Of a stretch of 36,766 nucleotides of DNA, positions 1 to 8,665 are shown in pieces (position 1 is the first letter of the stretch; every line of letters begins with the position of its first letter). The position numbers and the translations under genes are program-made. Location: the NCBI GenBank assembly GCA_050260415.1, contig JBLNCE010000032.1, positions 1-36,766 of the forward strand, in the 5' to 3' direction. The DNA comes from JBLNCE01 sp050260415 (GTDB lineage Bacteria; Bacillota; UBA4882; JAAYXC01). Below the pieces are notes generated by a model. That model ran no database searches, was not told the origin of the DNA, and saw nothing but the letters and a program-made list of their open reading frames with translations.

Positions 1-682
1 TCATACGCCACATATAGATTCCCAATTGAATCAAATTCGATATCGGTTACACCGCATGGACCTGGGAAATCCTCTTTGATGTGTGTGGTGATTTCTCCAT
101 TCCTGCTGATTTTTAAGATCCGATCTCTAGCGGCACAATAGATGTTTATCGCCTTTGAAACTGTCTGATGAAATATAGACAAATGAAGTGCCTGCTAAAA
201 TACGGCATATAAGTGGAAACCACACCTCAAACCGATCAGTACGCCATTCTAATTCAACAATACCATCCATACTTAGATATCTATAGCTTTCAGGAAGTTT
301 GTACTTACCAGATTTTTTAGAAAAAAACCATCATCGACTAAATTGGCTACATGATTATGTTGGTTAAGATGTTGTTGTATGAAAGTGTTTTCTTGGTGCC
401 AAATCAATGACGGTGAAAGTATAAACGAAATTACGATCACAAAATTCAACAACAATAATGGTAAAATTGCAATAATCTTATCTTATTCCAGTTTTTGAAC
501 AAATACCTTATTGCCGTAATCAATATTACAATATATATAAGAAACAAAACAATAAATGCAAGAGTGCTTATAGCAATATAAGATTCAGATGACAAGATGC
601 GCCAAGAAAATGAACGTTCTGCTGATATTACCAATCCAACAGTTGCAATCAGAACTAAATATCTCAATGATTTAATATCCAT
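1..682 (-). pseudogene. Broken membrane protein with NHL/SMP-30-like propeller segment (partial, runs off the left edge)
   Basis: Read on the minus strand from an ATG at 682, the frame gives a 78-codon N-terminus with two hydrophobic helices and stops at 446. The coding sense continues in a second frame (about 480-310, a third hydrophobic helix containing ILPLLLLNFVIVISF). It then moves to a third frame after the T/A homopolymers near 310-330, giving KSGKYKLPESYRYLSMDG and on to about residue FVYISSD. A fourth shift near 165 leads to a stretch ending DIEFDSIGNLYVAY, which looks like a blade of an NHL/SMP-30 beta-propeller. I infer one original gene of N-terminal membrane helices plus a propeller, with at least three frame breaks. 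One break lies in homopolymers and could be a sequencing error; the other two do not. Composition is far more AT-rich than the gene to the right. No function can be assigned. Confidence 0.5.
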
Positions 683-689
683 ATTTAAT

Positions 690-737
690 TACCACCCTCA
701 CCCCTACTCACTCCCTCTCTCCTTCGTCAAAGAGAGC
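690..737. repeat. C/T-rich CCCTCACCCC-type low-complexity element with a short inverted repeat
   Basis: This pyrimidine-rich stretch (CCACCCTCACCCCTACTCAC and on) ends in CTCTCT-ccttcgtcaa-AGAGAG, a 6-bp inverted repeat. It supplies the last codons and stop of murI and marks exactly the change from AT-rich to GC-rich sequence. A related C/T-rich stretch (CCCTAATCCTTTCCCC) lies near 1645-1660 on the other side of murI. It resembles the interspersed palindromic CCCTCACCC elements found between genes in many bacterial genomes, but copy number cannot be tested within this window. Confidence 0.4.
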
Positions 738-1567
738 GTTCGGGCGGTAAGTTCCCCCACCCCATACCCCTCCAGATCCATCTGCTCCACCGGCGGCAGG
801 GCCCGCTGCAGGAAGAGCGACCCCAACGCCCGGAAGCGTTCCGGCGAGCCGCTGACGATGTAGCGGTCCGGCAGGGTACGCGCCGCGGCGAGGGCGCCAT
901 GCCGCCGCAGTAGTTCCTTGGCTTGGCCGACGAGCGCGGCGGCCGGATCGATGCGCGCCACATCCGGACCGGCGAGGTCGGCCACGACGCGGTCGAGGAA
1001 TGGGTAATGGGTGCAGCCGTAGAGGATCGTATCCACCTTGGCCGCCAGGAGCGGGCGTAGATACTCCGCCAGCGCGTCGCGTACTTCCGGCCCGTCCGTC
1101 TGCCCGGCCTCGATCAGGGGAACCAGCGCCGGACAGCCTTGCTGCATGACGGCGGCCTCGGGGCGGAAGGTCCGGATCGCGCGCTCGTAGGCGCCGCTCC
1201 GAACCGTCGCTTCGGTGGCGATGACGCCGATCCGGCCCGTGGAGGAGGCCCGGGCGGCGGCGCCCGCGCCGGCATTCAGGACGCCCACCAGGGGGACGGA
1301 TATCTCCGCCGCGAGCTGCTCCAGGGCAAGGGCGGAAGAGGTATTGCAGGCGACCAGGATCACCTTCACGCCCTGATCGGTGAGGTACGCGCCGATCTCG
1401 CGGCCAAAACGGAGGATCTCCGCCGCCGAGCGTCCGCCGTAGGGAACGCGGGCGGTATCGCCGACATAGACCACGCTTTCCTGCGGCAACTGGTTGCAGA
1501 CCTCGCGCACCACCGTGAGGCCGCCCACGCCCGAATCATAGAGCCCAATCGCACCCGTCGCGCGCAT
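704..1567 (-). CDS. murI: Glutamate racemase
   Basis: Cofactor-independent racemase that converts L-glutamate to D-glutamate in the cytoplasm for peptidoglycan precursors. The N-terminus carries IGLYDSGVGGLTVVREV with the active-site Asp-Ser pair. VACNTSSALALEQL holds the first catalytic cysteine and YGCTHYPFL the second Cys-Thr-His, so both acid/base cysteines are present. YVGDTARVPYGGRS is the conserved substrate loop. Starting at ATG 1567 gives 287 residues, usual for the family; a TTG at 1606 would add 13 residues that look non-homologous. The start is uncertain because only a weak GGTGG lies upstream. The last residues (LTKERGSE) are encoded by the C/T-rich repeat. It follows the wall amidase in the same direction, after a gap of about 350 bases, so it may have its own promoter. 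Confidence 0.95.
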   Translation of the reverse strand: MRATGAIGLYDSGVGGLTVVREVCNQLPQESVVYVGDTARVPYGGRSAAEILRFGREIGAYLTDQGVKVILVACNTSSALALEQLAAEISVPLVGVLNAGAGAAARASSTGRIGVIATEATVRSGAYERAIRTFRPEAAVMQQGCPALVPLIEAGQTDGPEVRDALAEYLRPLLAAKVDTILYGCTHYPFLDRVVADLAGPDVARIDPAAALVGQAKELLRRHGALAAARTLPDRYIVSGSPERFRALGSLFLQRALPPVEQMDLEGYGVGELTARTLSLTKERGSE

Positions 1568-1913
1568 CTTCTGATCCACCGCTCCATTCAGCGCCCTCTC
1601 CGGCAAGAAACGCGCCGGAAAGGTCCGGTCATATGCCTTTATGCCCTAATCCTTTCCCCTCCCCCGCGGTCGCGGGTCGCGCTTTCTCACATCCCGTAAG
1701 CGCGATATTGGACCGTCCTATCGCTGAGGGAGGGTAATCGAAGGAAGAGGGTCCATCTTGAAACACGAGAAACATCGACGCTCTTGTCCCTGTCCGGGGC
1801 GCGCAGGCCGTACGCCCATCGTCCTTATTCGTGATGTAAGGCCGCAGTGAACAAGCCCTCTTGCCTCTTGCCTCACGCCTCGCGCCTCTTGCCTACTCTC
1901 CTCTTGCCTGCCC
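1568..1913. other. Intergenic region between amidase and murI
   Basis: No convincing gene is seen. The right part (about 1857-1913) is a run of degenerate CTCTTGCCT units, annotated separately. The middle (about 1645-1680) is C/T-rich with CCGCGGTCGCGG. I could not find a clear sigma-A promoter or an intrinsic terminator for either neighbour. Confidence 0.5.
1857..1913. repeat. Degenerate tandem repeat of CTCTTGCCT / CTC(A/G)CGCCT units
   Basis: Reading the plus strand, CTCTTGCC occurs four times, interspersed with CTCACGCCT and CTCGCGCCT variants, and ends right at the stop codon of the amidase gene. On the coding (minus) strand this is a G/A-rich GAGGCAAGAGGC series just downstream of the stop. 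Its role is unknown. It has no stem-loop strong enough to call a terminator. Confidence 0.6.
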
Positions 1914-3827
1914 TTACAATCCCGGCCCCGGTGGACCGCCGGCCGTGGTCTCGCCGCGCGCGTACCGCGTCACGGCGCGAAAGATGGCCAAAGAGGCCAA
2001 GCGGCGAAAATCGTCCGTGGCCAGCCGCGCCTCCTCCTGGGCATTGGTCAGAAAACCGAGCTCGATGAGGATGGAGACAATCTGGCTGTCGCGCAGGACC
2101 GCGAAATCGTTCGCCTTTGCCCCGCGCGGGTGCAAGCCTAGGGCCGCCACCATCTCCTCCAGCATCAGACAGGCCAGACGTTGGTCGCCCTCCTTCTTGG
2201 GGTAATAGAAGGTCTCCACGCCGTTGACGGCCGGATCGTCATGAGCGTTCGAATGGATGCTGATGAAGATCTCGCTCGGCAGCCGGTTGGCATAGGAAGC
2301 GCGCGAAAAAAGCGGCACGTAGGTATCATCGATCCTGGTCAGGTAGACGCTCGCGCCCGCGTCTTCCAGCAGTTCCTTGAGGCGCAAAGTCACATCCAGG
2401 TTGATGTCCTTTTCACGCAAACCCGTGGTTCGGCCAAGCGCTCCGGTTTCCACCCCGCCGTGTCCCGCGTCGAGCACGATTACCTTTCCGGCCAGGGGCG
2501 ACGGCTGAAAACTCACCGTGATCTGCCGGCGGTCTGGCGAGAACTCCATCGTATACTGTGCGTCGTAACGGAGATCCAACGTGATCCGCATGACCCCCGC
2601 CATGACCTGGTGCACCTTGTAGCGGCGTACCGGCCCCGAGTTGCGCTCTCCCTCCTCGGGCACGGCGGCGGCGTGAAAGATGGTAAGCTCCAATCTTTCC
2701 GGGTAGTGTTGGACGTTGGTCGCGATGGCGAGCGCCCCCGTACTGGTCAGGGAAAAGCTCCCACCGCCGGCGGCCCAGGAGATCCGCCCCAGGTTCTGCA
2801 GGGGCTGTACCTCGATGACATTATCATGCCCCGGGGCCATGGTGACCGCGCAACTTTGCTGCTTGGCCAGGAAGGCCGTCACCTGGACCCGATCCTGATC
2901 CACCGCCCGGTACTCGGCGGCGCGCAGCCAGTCGTCCCCGCCGGGAGTGGTTCCGGCCGGTACGGCCAGCGTGGCGCGATCCAAATCGATGACGATCCGG
3001 TCCGGCTCGGCAAACGCGACTGCCTTCCATTGGGGCTGGTGATTGGTGGTCACGGTCAGTTTATGGCCCTCTTCCGCGGGTTCCACCGCCACGCCGTAGA
3101 CCAGGGTATTGAATTCCACCGCCAGCCGGCCTTCCTTGGCCAGGCTGCCGTCGACCCGGTATCCCACCGGCTGGCGCAAGTCCAGGACCAAGCGCAAGAC
3201 ACCGGGAAGAAACATGCCTGCGCGCAGGCGTTCAAAATACTCGTTCTCGCGGTCGTCCAAGAGCGGAGAATCGTAGACGGATAGGCCACGCATATCGATC
3301 ACCAGACGATCCGGCTTGCCGAGTTTGAAGACGGTCGCCTTGATCTCGTGCGTGGCCTCGATCACAAGCTTGGGGAAGGCTCCCGTGGCGTCCAGCCGCG
3401 CCCCGATAAAGTATGACCTGTTCCATTCCAGGGCAACGGTGTTTTTGTCCGGCTTCCAAGCCGCCTTGAGCGACAATCTGCCGAGATACGCCGCTGGCAC
3501 CCAAAACTCGCCGCGCTCCAGCATCGGAGCCTGCTTTGCCGCGTCCGGTTGTCCGTCGACCGTGACGGCCGTCGAGCCGGCCGTCATCAGGATCGTTCTC
3601 CGGCCGATGCCGATTACCGCCTGGGCCTGTGCTTTGTCGTGGACCACGTTGATATGCAGGAGTGGCAATGAGGACAAGGCGATATACGGCTCGTTTTCAA
3701 AAACAGCCACGGAAAGGCCGGGTATGGCCTTGCCGTCCAGAGTGGCGGAGGGGACTTGCCCCGGCGCGGCCGAGCCCAAGAGGGTCAATACGATTAGCCC
3801 GAGCAGACATAGGGCCGTGGTCCGCAC
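1914..3827 (-). CDS. Secreted N-acetylmuramoyl-L-alanine amidase with AMIN domains
   Basis: Zinc amidase cutting the bond between N-acetylmuramic acid and the stem peptide; acts outside the membrane. The chosen GTG start (3827) has GGAGG eight bases upstream and gives a clean signal peptide (RTTALCLLGLIVLTLLGSAAPG). An in-frame ATG at 3857 would add ten polar residues. The N-terminal part resembles the copper-amine-oxidase-like stalk domain common in Bacillota wall enzymes. Several AMIN-type beta modules follow (for example KPDRLVIDMRGLSVYD, EPDRIVIDLDRATL). The C-terminal Amidase_3 domain has DAGHGG (Zn His), GVETF (Zn Glu region), SIHSNA (Zn His) and LIELGFLTN (catalytic Glu). It is about 637 residues. 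It lies 88 bases after pcrA in the same direction, so co-transcription is plausible. Confidence 0.93.
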   Translation of the reverse strand: MRTTALCLLGLIVLTLLGSAAPGQVPSATLDGKAIPGLSVAVFENEPYIALSSLPLLHINVVHDKAQAQAVIGIGRRTILMTAGSTAVTVDGQPDAAKQAPMLERGEFWVPAAYLGRLSLKAAWKPDKNTVALEWNRSYFIGARLDATGAFPKLVIEATHEIKATVFKLGKPDRLVIDMRGLSVYDSPLLDDRENEYFERLRAGMFLPGVLRLVLDLRQPVGYRVDGSLAKEGRLAVEFNTLVYGVAVEPAEEGHKLTVTTNHQPQWKAVAFAEPDRIVIDLDRATLAVPAGTTPGGDDWLRAAEYRAVDQDRVQVTAFLAKQQSCAVTMAPGHDNVIEVQPLQNLGRISWAAGGGSFSLTSTGALAIATNVQHYPERLELTIFHAAAVPEEGERNSGPVRRYKVHQVMAGVMRITLDLRYDAQYTMEFSPDRRQITVSFQPSPLAGKVIVLDAGHGGVETGALGRTTGLREKDINLDVTLRLKELLEDAGASVYLTRIDDTYVPLFSRASYANRLPSEIFISIHSNAHDDPAVNGVETFYYPKKEGDQRLACLMLEEMVAALGLHPRGAKANDFAVLRDSQIVSILIELGFLTNAQEEARLATDDFRRLASLAIFRAVTRYARGETTAGGPPGPGL

Positions 3828-3915
3828 TCCTCCGCCCTCCATCTCAATGATCGGCATCGTTCCATAGTTCTACCGCACCGGGGTATCTCCTGCCGCAAAA
3901 CGCTTGTCGACGCTG

Positions 3916-6078
3916 TTATTTGCTGGGGGAGGAAGCCTCCTTGACTAGGCCGGCATAGGCCACGGCCAACTTCTTGATGCCGAGTCCCGCGAAGGCCACG
4001 GCGATGATGGCGTCATCTCCGGTACCGCTCACGCCCACCACCGTGCCCGTTCCCCATTTGGGATGGGCCACGCGTTCGCCCTCATGATATGAATCGCAGC
4101 CGCGCGCGGCTTGCACCCGATGCCTGCCGGCCGGTGGACGCTTCACGAAATCCAGGAGCTCATCGTGGGCGACCGCGGTGGTCAGCTCCGGCGGGATCTC
4201 GCGCAGGAAACGCGATGGGAAAGATGGCCTGGTCTCGCCATAGATCGTGCGCATGCCGGCGTGGGTGAGGTAGAGACGGTCCCGGGCCCTGGTGATACCC
4301 ACATAGCAGAGACGTCTCTCTTCCTCAATGTCGCCGGTCTCGACCGACCGCGCGTGCGGGAAGATGCCCTCCTCCATGCCGGCCAGGAAAACCACGGGAA
4401 ATTCGAGGCCTTTGGCCGCGTGCAATGTCATCAGTACGAGGGCGTCCGCCTCGGGTTCGTAGTTATCCACCTCCGCCACCAGGGCGACCATCTCCAGAAA
4501 GGCGTTGAGGCTGGGATCATCGCTCTCCCGGCCAAACTGGGCCGTCAGGGCGAGAAACTCATCGATATTCTCCAGCCGCGCTTCCGCCTCGGGCGTCCTC
4601 TCCGCGCGCAGCTCGGCCAGATATCCCGTTTCCTCGAGCAAACGGCGCGTCATTTCCAATACCGAGAGCCCGCTGGCGGCGATCTCCGCCACGGTCCGGC
4701 CGAAGGCCTTCAGCGCTTCCCGCACCTTGGCGGTAAGTCCTGGTATGCCGTCAGCCGCCGCCAGAGCCGCGTGCAGGTCCATCCCGCCGGCAAGGGCGAA
4801 ACCGATCACCTTCTCCACCGTCGCTTCACCGATGCCCCGCCGCGGGAGATTGACCACCCTGCGAAAGCTCATCACATCCGCCGGGTTGCCGAGCAGACGG
4901 AGGTAGGCCAGGATATCGCGTATTTCCTTGCGTTCGTAAAAACGGAGCCCCCCGATCACCCGGTAGGGCAGCCCGCGCTGGATGAGGATCTCCTCAAAGG
5001 GCCGCGACTGGGCATTGGTCCGGTAGAGCAAGGCAAAATCGGCGGGCGACCGCCCTTCCTCCCGGACCAGGCGCTGGATCTCATCGACGACAAAGACCGC
5101 TTCCAGTCGTTCGTCCTGTGCCCGATGGAGCGTGACCGGGGCGCCTTCCGCGTTTTCCGTCCAGAGCCGCTTGGACTTCCGGCCGCGGTTGTGCCGTATG
5201 ACCTCGTTCGCCGCATTGAGGATGGTGGCGGTCGAACGGTAGTTTTGCTCGAGTTTGATCACTCTGGCTTCGGGGTAGTCCCGCTCGAACTCGAGGATAT
5301 TCCTGATATCGGCCTGCCGAAAGCCATAGATGGACTGGTCGTCGTCGCCGACTACGCAGATATTGCGATGCTTCTGTGCCAGCAGCTTAACCAGGGCATA
5401 CTGCGCATGGTTGGTGTCCTGGTATTCATCGATCAGGATATAGCGCCACCTGTCCTGATAGCGGCCCAGGACCCCCGGCCGCGTCTGGAAGAGCCTGACG
5501 GCCTCGGTGAGCAGGTCGTCGAAGTCCAGCGCCTTGCAGCGCCGGAGAACCTCCTGGTACGCGTGGTAGACCCGGGCCACGTTCTTGGCCCAAAAGTCGG
5601 CGGCGGTCCGTTCATAGTCCGCCGGATCGAGGAGGGAATTCTTGGCCGCGCCGATCGCGCCCAGGACCGAGCGGACCGGGAAGTTCTTCTCGGAGAGGTC
5701 GATCGTGCCCATCGCTTCCTTGACCGCCGCCAACTGATCCTGGGTATCGTAGATGGTAAAGCGCGGATCCAGCCCGATCTCCCGCCCTTCTTGACGCAGA
5801 AGCCGCGCACAGGTGGCATGGAAGGTGCCGACCCAGATCCGCTGCGCATTCGGTCCGACGAGAGCCTCGACGCGTTTGCGCATCTCCCCGGCGGCCTTGT
5901 TGGTGAACGTCACCGCAAGCACCGCGTCCGGCGGGACGCCACGGTGCAAGAGGTAGGCGATACGGTACGTCAGAACCCGGGTCTTGCCGCTGCCGGCGCC
6001 GGCCAAAATGAGAAGCGGCCCCTCCGTATGGCAGACCGCTTCTTTTTGTGCCTCGTTCAATGCATCGAGGATCCGCAA
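3916..6078 (-). CDS. pcrA: ATP-dependent DNA helicase PcrA/UvrD
   Basis: Superfamily 1A 3'-5' helicase for repair and for clearing recombination and transcription blocks. I start it at TTG 6078, which has a GGGGGG tract upstream, gives 720 residues and puts LNEAQKEAV close to the N-terminus as in PcrA. The open frame extends further upstream but overlaps the deacetylase gene, and that extension is Arg/Pro-rich shadow sequence. Motifs in order: Walker A AGAGSGKT (about 26-33), TFTNKAAGEM (Ia), ILIDEYQDT (II), GDDDQSIYGFRQA (III), QNYRST (IV), LMTLHAAKGLEFPVVF (V) and YVGITRARDRLYLTHA (VI). The C-terminal end (VAHPKWGTGTVVGV) matches the Tudor-like domain that contacts RNA polymerase in PcrA. 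It sits 44 bases behind the deacetylase gene. Confidence 0.96.
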   Translation of the reverse strand: MRILDALNEAQKEAVCHTEGPLLILAGAGSGKTRVLTYRIAYLLHRGVPPDAVLAVTFTNKAAGEMRKRVEALVGPNAQRIWVGTFHATCARLLRQEGREIGLDPRFTIYDTQDQLAAVKEAMGTIDLSEKNFPVRSVLGAIGAAKNSLLDPADYERTAADFWAKNVARVYHAYQEVLRRCKALDFDDLLTEAVRLFQTRPGVLGRYQDRWRYILIDEYQDTNHAQYALVKLLAQKHRNICVVGDDDQSIYGFRQADIRNILEFERDYPEARVIKLEQNYRSTATILNAANEVIRHNRGRKSKRLWTENAEGAPVTLHRAQDERLEAVFVVDEIQRLVREEGRSPADFALLYRTNAQSRPFEEILIQRGLPYRVIGGLRFYERKEIRDILAYLRLLGNPADVMSFRRVVNLPRRGIGEATVEKVIGFALAGGMDLHAALAAADGIPGLTAKVREALKAFGRTVAEIAASGLSVLEMTRRLLEETGYLAELRAERTPEAEARLENIDEFLALTAQFGRESDDPSLNAFLEMVALVAEVDNYEPEADALVLMTLHAAKGLEFPVVFLAGMEEGIFPHARSVETGDIEEERRLCYVGITRARDRLYLTHAGMRTIYGETRPSFPSRFLREIPPELTTAVAHDELLDFVKRPPAGRHRVQAARGCDSYHEGERVAHPKWGTGTVVGVSGTGDDAIIAVAFAGLGIKKLAVAYAGLVKEASSPSK

Positions 6079-6122
6079 ATCATTACCCCCCGTTTGGTTC
6101 CGGAGACGATTACCAGGGGATC

Positions 6123-7175
6123 TTAGTTCGCGTCCCGGTTCGCCGGTTCCTGCATCACCGGAACGAAAACGGCTTTCAGCTTCAGCCCGCTCCGCAGGCG
6201 GCTGGCCAAGGGCGCCGGGACTGCGACGGTGCCGGGATCGCCGTCGCTCACGTAACGGCCGTGGGGCTGGCGATGCAGGCGCTTGAGCGTCTGCGCCGGA
6301 CCCCATGTCCCGTCGCCGGCCTGGATGCGCGGCAGGGCGTATGGATCAAAGCTCTTGTCCGCCGGCGACGGCGCCGGACCCGCGCCCACGAGGAGGATGG
6401 CCTGGTGCCGGTAACTGAGCCCCTCGTAAGTCCCCTCCCGCGCCAGGCTCTTCGGCGTCGGCCAGGCCCCGAGCGGCAAGGCCAAAGACCTGAGTTGGTA
6501 GCCGGGGACAAACTCACTCACCGCTTTTTGGGCCAGGACAAGCTGCTTGGCGACTTCTTCCGGGGTCGCCCTGGCCAGGTTCTGGTGCCAGAAAGAGTGG
6601 TTGCCGATTTCATAGCCGTGTTTGACCAGGTAATTCAGTTTCCAACCCCGGAATTCCGGCTGTCCGAAGAGGCTCAGCTCTTTTTTGATCCCCGGCAGGA
6701 CGAAAAACGTGGCCCGCGCCGGGAAGTCCGGGTGGCGGCGCTGAAATTCCTCCATGATCCCCACGGCCGAGTCCGGGTCGGGCCGCGGTTGCCCGTTTAC
6801 CATTAGGGCTCTGAACTGTCCCTCGCTCGAATCGTCAAAGGTCAGGATGACTGGGCTGCGTCCCGCGGGTACGTTCATGCGTCCGGCGACGTAATCGAGC
6901 AGACGGATCGGGTAATAGCCCAGGTCATGGAGCATCTCCAGGTCGCGCCGGAAATTCTCCGGCGTGCGGCGCCATTGGCCTTCCGGCGTTCCGATGAGGT
7001 GGTACTCGAGAATGGGCACGGCCCCGAGCTCGTTTGCTCCGGCCAGCGCCGGCTTCGTAACGCTCTTGGGCGCCGCCCCGATCTGCAAGCCGTCGCCGGC
7101 CAGCGCGCCGTAGATCGGCGCCAGCGCGCTCAGGGCGGCAGAGACTAGGAAGATCCACCTGGATTTACGTCGCAT
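6123..7175 (-). CDS. Secreted polysaccharide deacetylase (NodB domain)
   Basis: Carbohydrate esterase family 4-like protein, expected to remove N-acetyl groups from peptidoglycan or another cell-surface polymer. The ATG at 7175 has GGAGG at good spacing and is followed by MRRKSRWIFLVSAALSALAP, a signal peptide. The NodB domain shows VPILEYH near the start, VILTFDDS (metal and catalytic Asp) and YEIGNHSFWHQNL (the two metal His as HxxxxH-type). A later ALPLGAWP replaces the usual RxPxG-type motif. The length is about 350 residues. It is first in a minus-strand set deacetylase-pcrA-amidase-murI and is divergent from folE2 across about 170 bases that must hold both promoters. The exact substrate cannot be told from sequence. 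Confidence 0.85.
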   Translation of the reverse strand: MRRKSRWIFLVSAALSALAPIYGALAGDGLQIGAAPKSVTKPALAGANELGAVPILEYHLIGTPEGQWRRTPENFRRDLEMLHDLGYYPIRLLDYVAGRMNVPAGRSPVILTFDDSSEGQFRALMVNGQPRPDPDSAVGIMEEFQRRHPDFPARATFFVLPGIKKELSLFGQPEFRGWKLNYLVKHGYEIGNHSFWHQNLARATPEEVAKQLVLAQKAVSEFVPGYQLRSLALPLGAWPTPKSLAREGTYEGLSYRHQAILLVGAGPAPSPADKSFDPYALPRIQAGDGTWGPAQTLKRLHRQPHGRYVSDGDPGTVAVPAPLASRLRSGLKLKAVFVPVMQEPANRDAN

Positions 7176-7342
7176 GAACGAACCACCTCCGGATGTGCTG
7201 TGGTTCGGCGATACAACTGGCGTTCCTGCATATATCTTTTGGAAGGTTGGCATTGGTCGCCTGGGAGTAGGTCTACGCAGGAGTTATGACGCCCAGGGCC
7301 GAAATGATAAGACTCTATCTCCATAAAGAAGGCGTGAAGCTG

Positions 7343-8125
7343 ATGCGCGACGTGCAAAACACCCCGGATACGAGAGGCATAGACATCCAGCGGGTGGGAC
7401 TGAAGGGCGTCCATCTGCCGTTCCAGATTCTGACCATGGCCGGCCACTATCAACAAGTCCTCGGCCAGGTCACGCTCTCCGTCGAACTGCCCAAGGAGTA
7501 TCGGGGCACCCATATGAGCCGTTTCATGGAGACGCTCCTCGCCTGGAGCCAAAAACCTATCTCCGGCCGGGAATTGCGGCTGATCCTCGCGGAATTGTCG
7601 GCCCGGCTTAACGCGCCCGCCGCGGACATCTCCATGCGCTTTCGCTATTTCCTCTCCAAGTCCGCCCCGGTCTCCGGGAGCGAGAGCTACCTGGACTACC
7701 TGGTGGAGGCCTACGGCCGCTTGGAAGGCGGACGTTACGATTACGTGCTGGGCGTGGAGATCCCGGTGCTCGCGCTCTGCCCATGCAGCAAGGAGATCTC
7801 CGCGTACGGCGCCCACAACCAGCGCGCGGTCATTCGGGCCCGCCTCCGCTGCCTCCAGGGCAAGTTCATGTGGATCGAGGAGGTCGTGGATCTCCTCGAA
7901 AGGCAGGGCAGTTGCCCGGTCTATCCCTTGCTCAAGCGGGAGGACGAGAAGTTCGTCACGGAGGCGGCCTACAATCATCCGAAATTCGTCGAGGATATAG
8001 TTCGTGACGCGGTCCTGGCTTTGCGGGGTGAAAAGCGGGTGACCTGGTTCGCGGTGGAGTGCGAGAGTTACGAGTCGATCCATAACCACAGCGCCTTCGC
8101 GGCGCATGAGGAGAAGAGGAATTAG
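7343..8125 (+). CDS. folE2: GTP cyclohydrolase IB
   Basis: Converts GTP to 7,8-dihydroneopterin triphosphate, first step of folate and queuosine/pterin synthesis, using a metal-flexible enzyme unrelated in sequence to FolE. Family signatures: MRDVQNTPDTRGIDIQRVG at the N-terminus, LALCPCSKEIS with the metal-ligand cysteine, AHNQRA, MWIEEVVDLLE and the C-terminal ECESYESIHNHSAFA. I chose ATG 7343 because it has AAGAAGG at proper spacing and because the family begins near the DVQ motif. An upstream ATG (7286) would add 19 residues. It is 260 residues long. It stands alone on the plus strand between two minus-strand gene sets. No riboswitch was recognised upstream. Confidence 0.95.
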   Translation: MRDVQNTPDTRGIDIQRVGLKGVHLPFQILTMAGHYQQVLGQVTLSVELPKEYRGTHMSRFMETLLAWSQKPISGRELRLILAELSARLNAPAADISMRFRYFLSKSAPVSGSESYLDYLVEAYGRLEGGRYDYVLGVEIPVLALCPCSKEISAYGAHNQRAVIRARLRCLQGKFMWIEEVVDLLERQGSCPVYPLLKREDEKFVTEAAYNHPKFVEDIVRDAVLALRGEKRVTWFAVECESYESIHNHSAFAAHEEKRN

Positions 8126-8163
8126 CAAGATAGCGGAACCTATCTATACCGTCTTGATTTCCA

Positions 8164-8610
8164 TCAGCCCTCGCATTGCTCAGGCGCGATTATCCTTATT
8201 TCGTCCCAACCCTCGTCCGTGGCCGGTACTTCAAGCTTGGCGCGCATTTTGGCGATGACCGGCGGCGGCACCACCCTGGCGCGAGCCGCGTTGCGCCGCA
8301 GCGCTCCTTCCAACGCGGCGTCCAGAAAACAGCAGACCTTGTGCGTGCCGGGCGGCAGGATGCGCAGGATCTTCTTGCGTTCGCGCCGCGTCAGGTTGGT
8401 GGCGTCGTAGACGACATTCCGGCCCTCCGCCAACGCGCGCGCAATGGCGGCCTGGACCCGCGGGAATACGAGCCGGTCAAGCGAACGGTCCGCTTCACTG
8501 CCGGTAAGCTCCGCGCGCATCTTGTATGTGGCGATCAGCACCACGCTCTCGCCGCGGGCCAGTCTAGCCGCGGCTGTGGACTTGCCGCTCCCGGGTATGC
8601 CCACCATCAT
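8164..8610 (-). CDS. Small P-loop kinase, AAA_33 / T4 polynucleotide-kinase-like
   Basis: A 148-residue protein beginning almost directly with the Walker A motif (MMVGIPGSGKST). VVYDATNLTRRERKKI follows at about 86-101, a signature of the AAA_33 group that includes the kinase domains of T4 Pnk and bacterial Pnkp. An Arg-rich lid region (RRNAARARVVPP) lies near 115. A TAG codon four codons upstream of ATG 8610 limits the start. It lies 55 bases after addA on the same strand, with no terminator seen between, so it is probably co-transcribed with the DNA-end resection genes. A role in 5'-end phosphorylation is an inference from family and context; phosphorylation of another small substrate is equally possible. 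It converges with folE2. Confidence 0.75.
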   Translation of the reverse strand: MMVGIPGSGKSTAAARLARGESVVLIATYKMRAELTGSEADRSLDRLVFPRVQAAIARALAEGRNVVYDATNLTRRERKKILRILPPGTHKVCCFLDAALEGALRRNAARARVVPPPVIAKMRAKLEVPATDEGWDEIRIIAPEQCEG

Positions 8611-8665
8611 GAGGCGCGATCCCTATCCGGGACGCGGATCCCTGCCATGACCTGACGCGCAAAGT

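Noticed and set aside
4111..6126. Long plus-strand open frame (about 670 codons) opposite pcrA
   Set aside because: It is antisense to all helicase motifs, has no family motifs or ribosome-binding site, and long antisense frames are expected in GC-rich genes.
6079..6306. Upstream extension of the pcrA frame to 6306
   Set aside because: It would overlap the deacetylase gene by 184 bases, has non-homologous Arg/Ala/Pro-rich sequence, and a TTG at 6078 gives the usual PcrA N-terminus.
8126..8160. AGATAG-N6-CTATCT inverted repeat between folE2 and the kinase gene as a terminator
   Set aside because: Only six pairs, AT-rich and without a T-tract; too weak to call.
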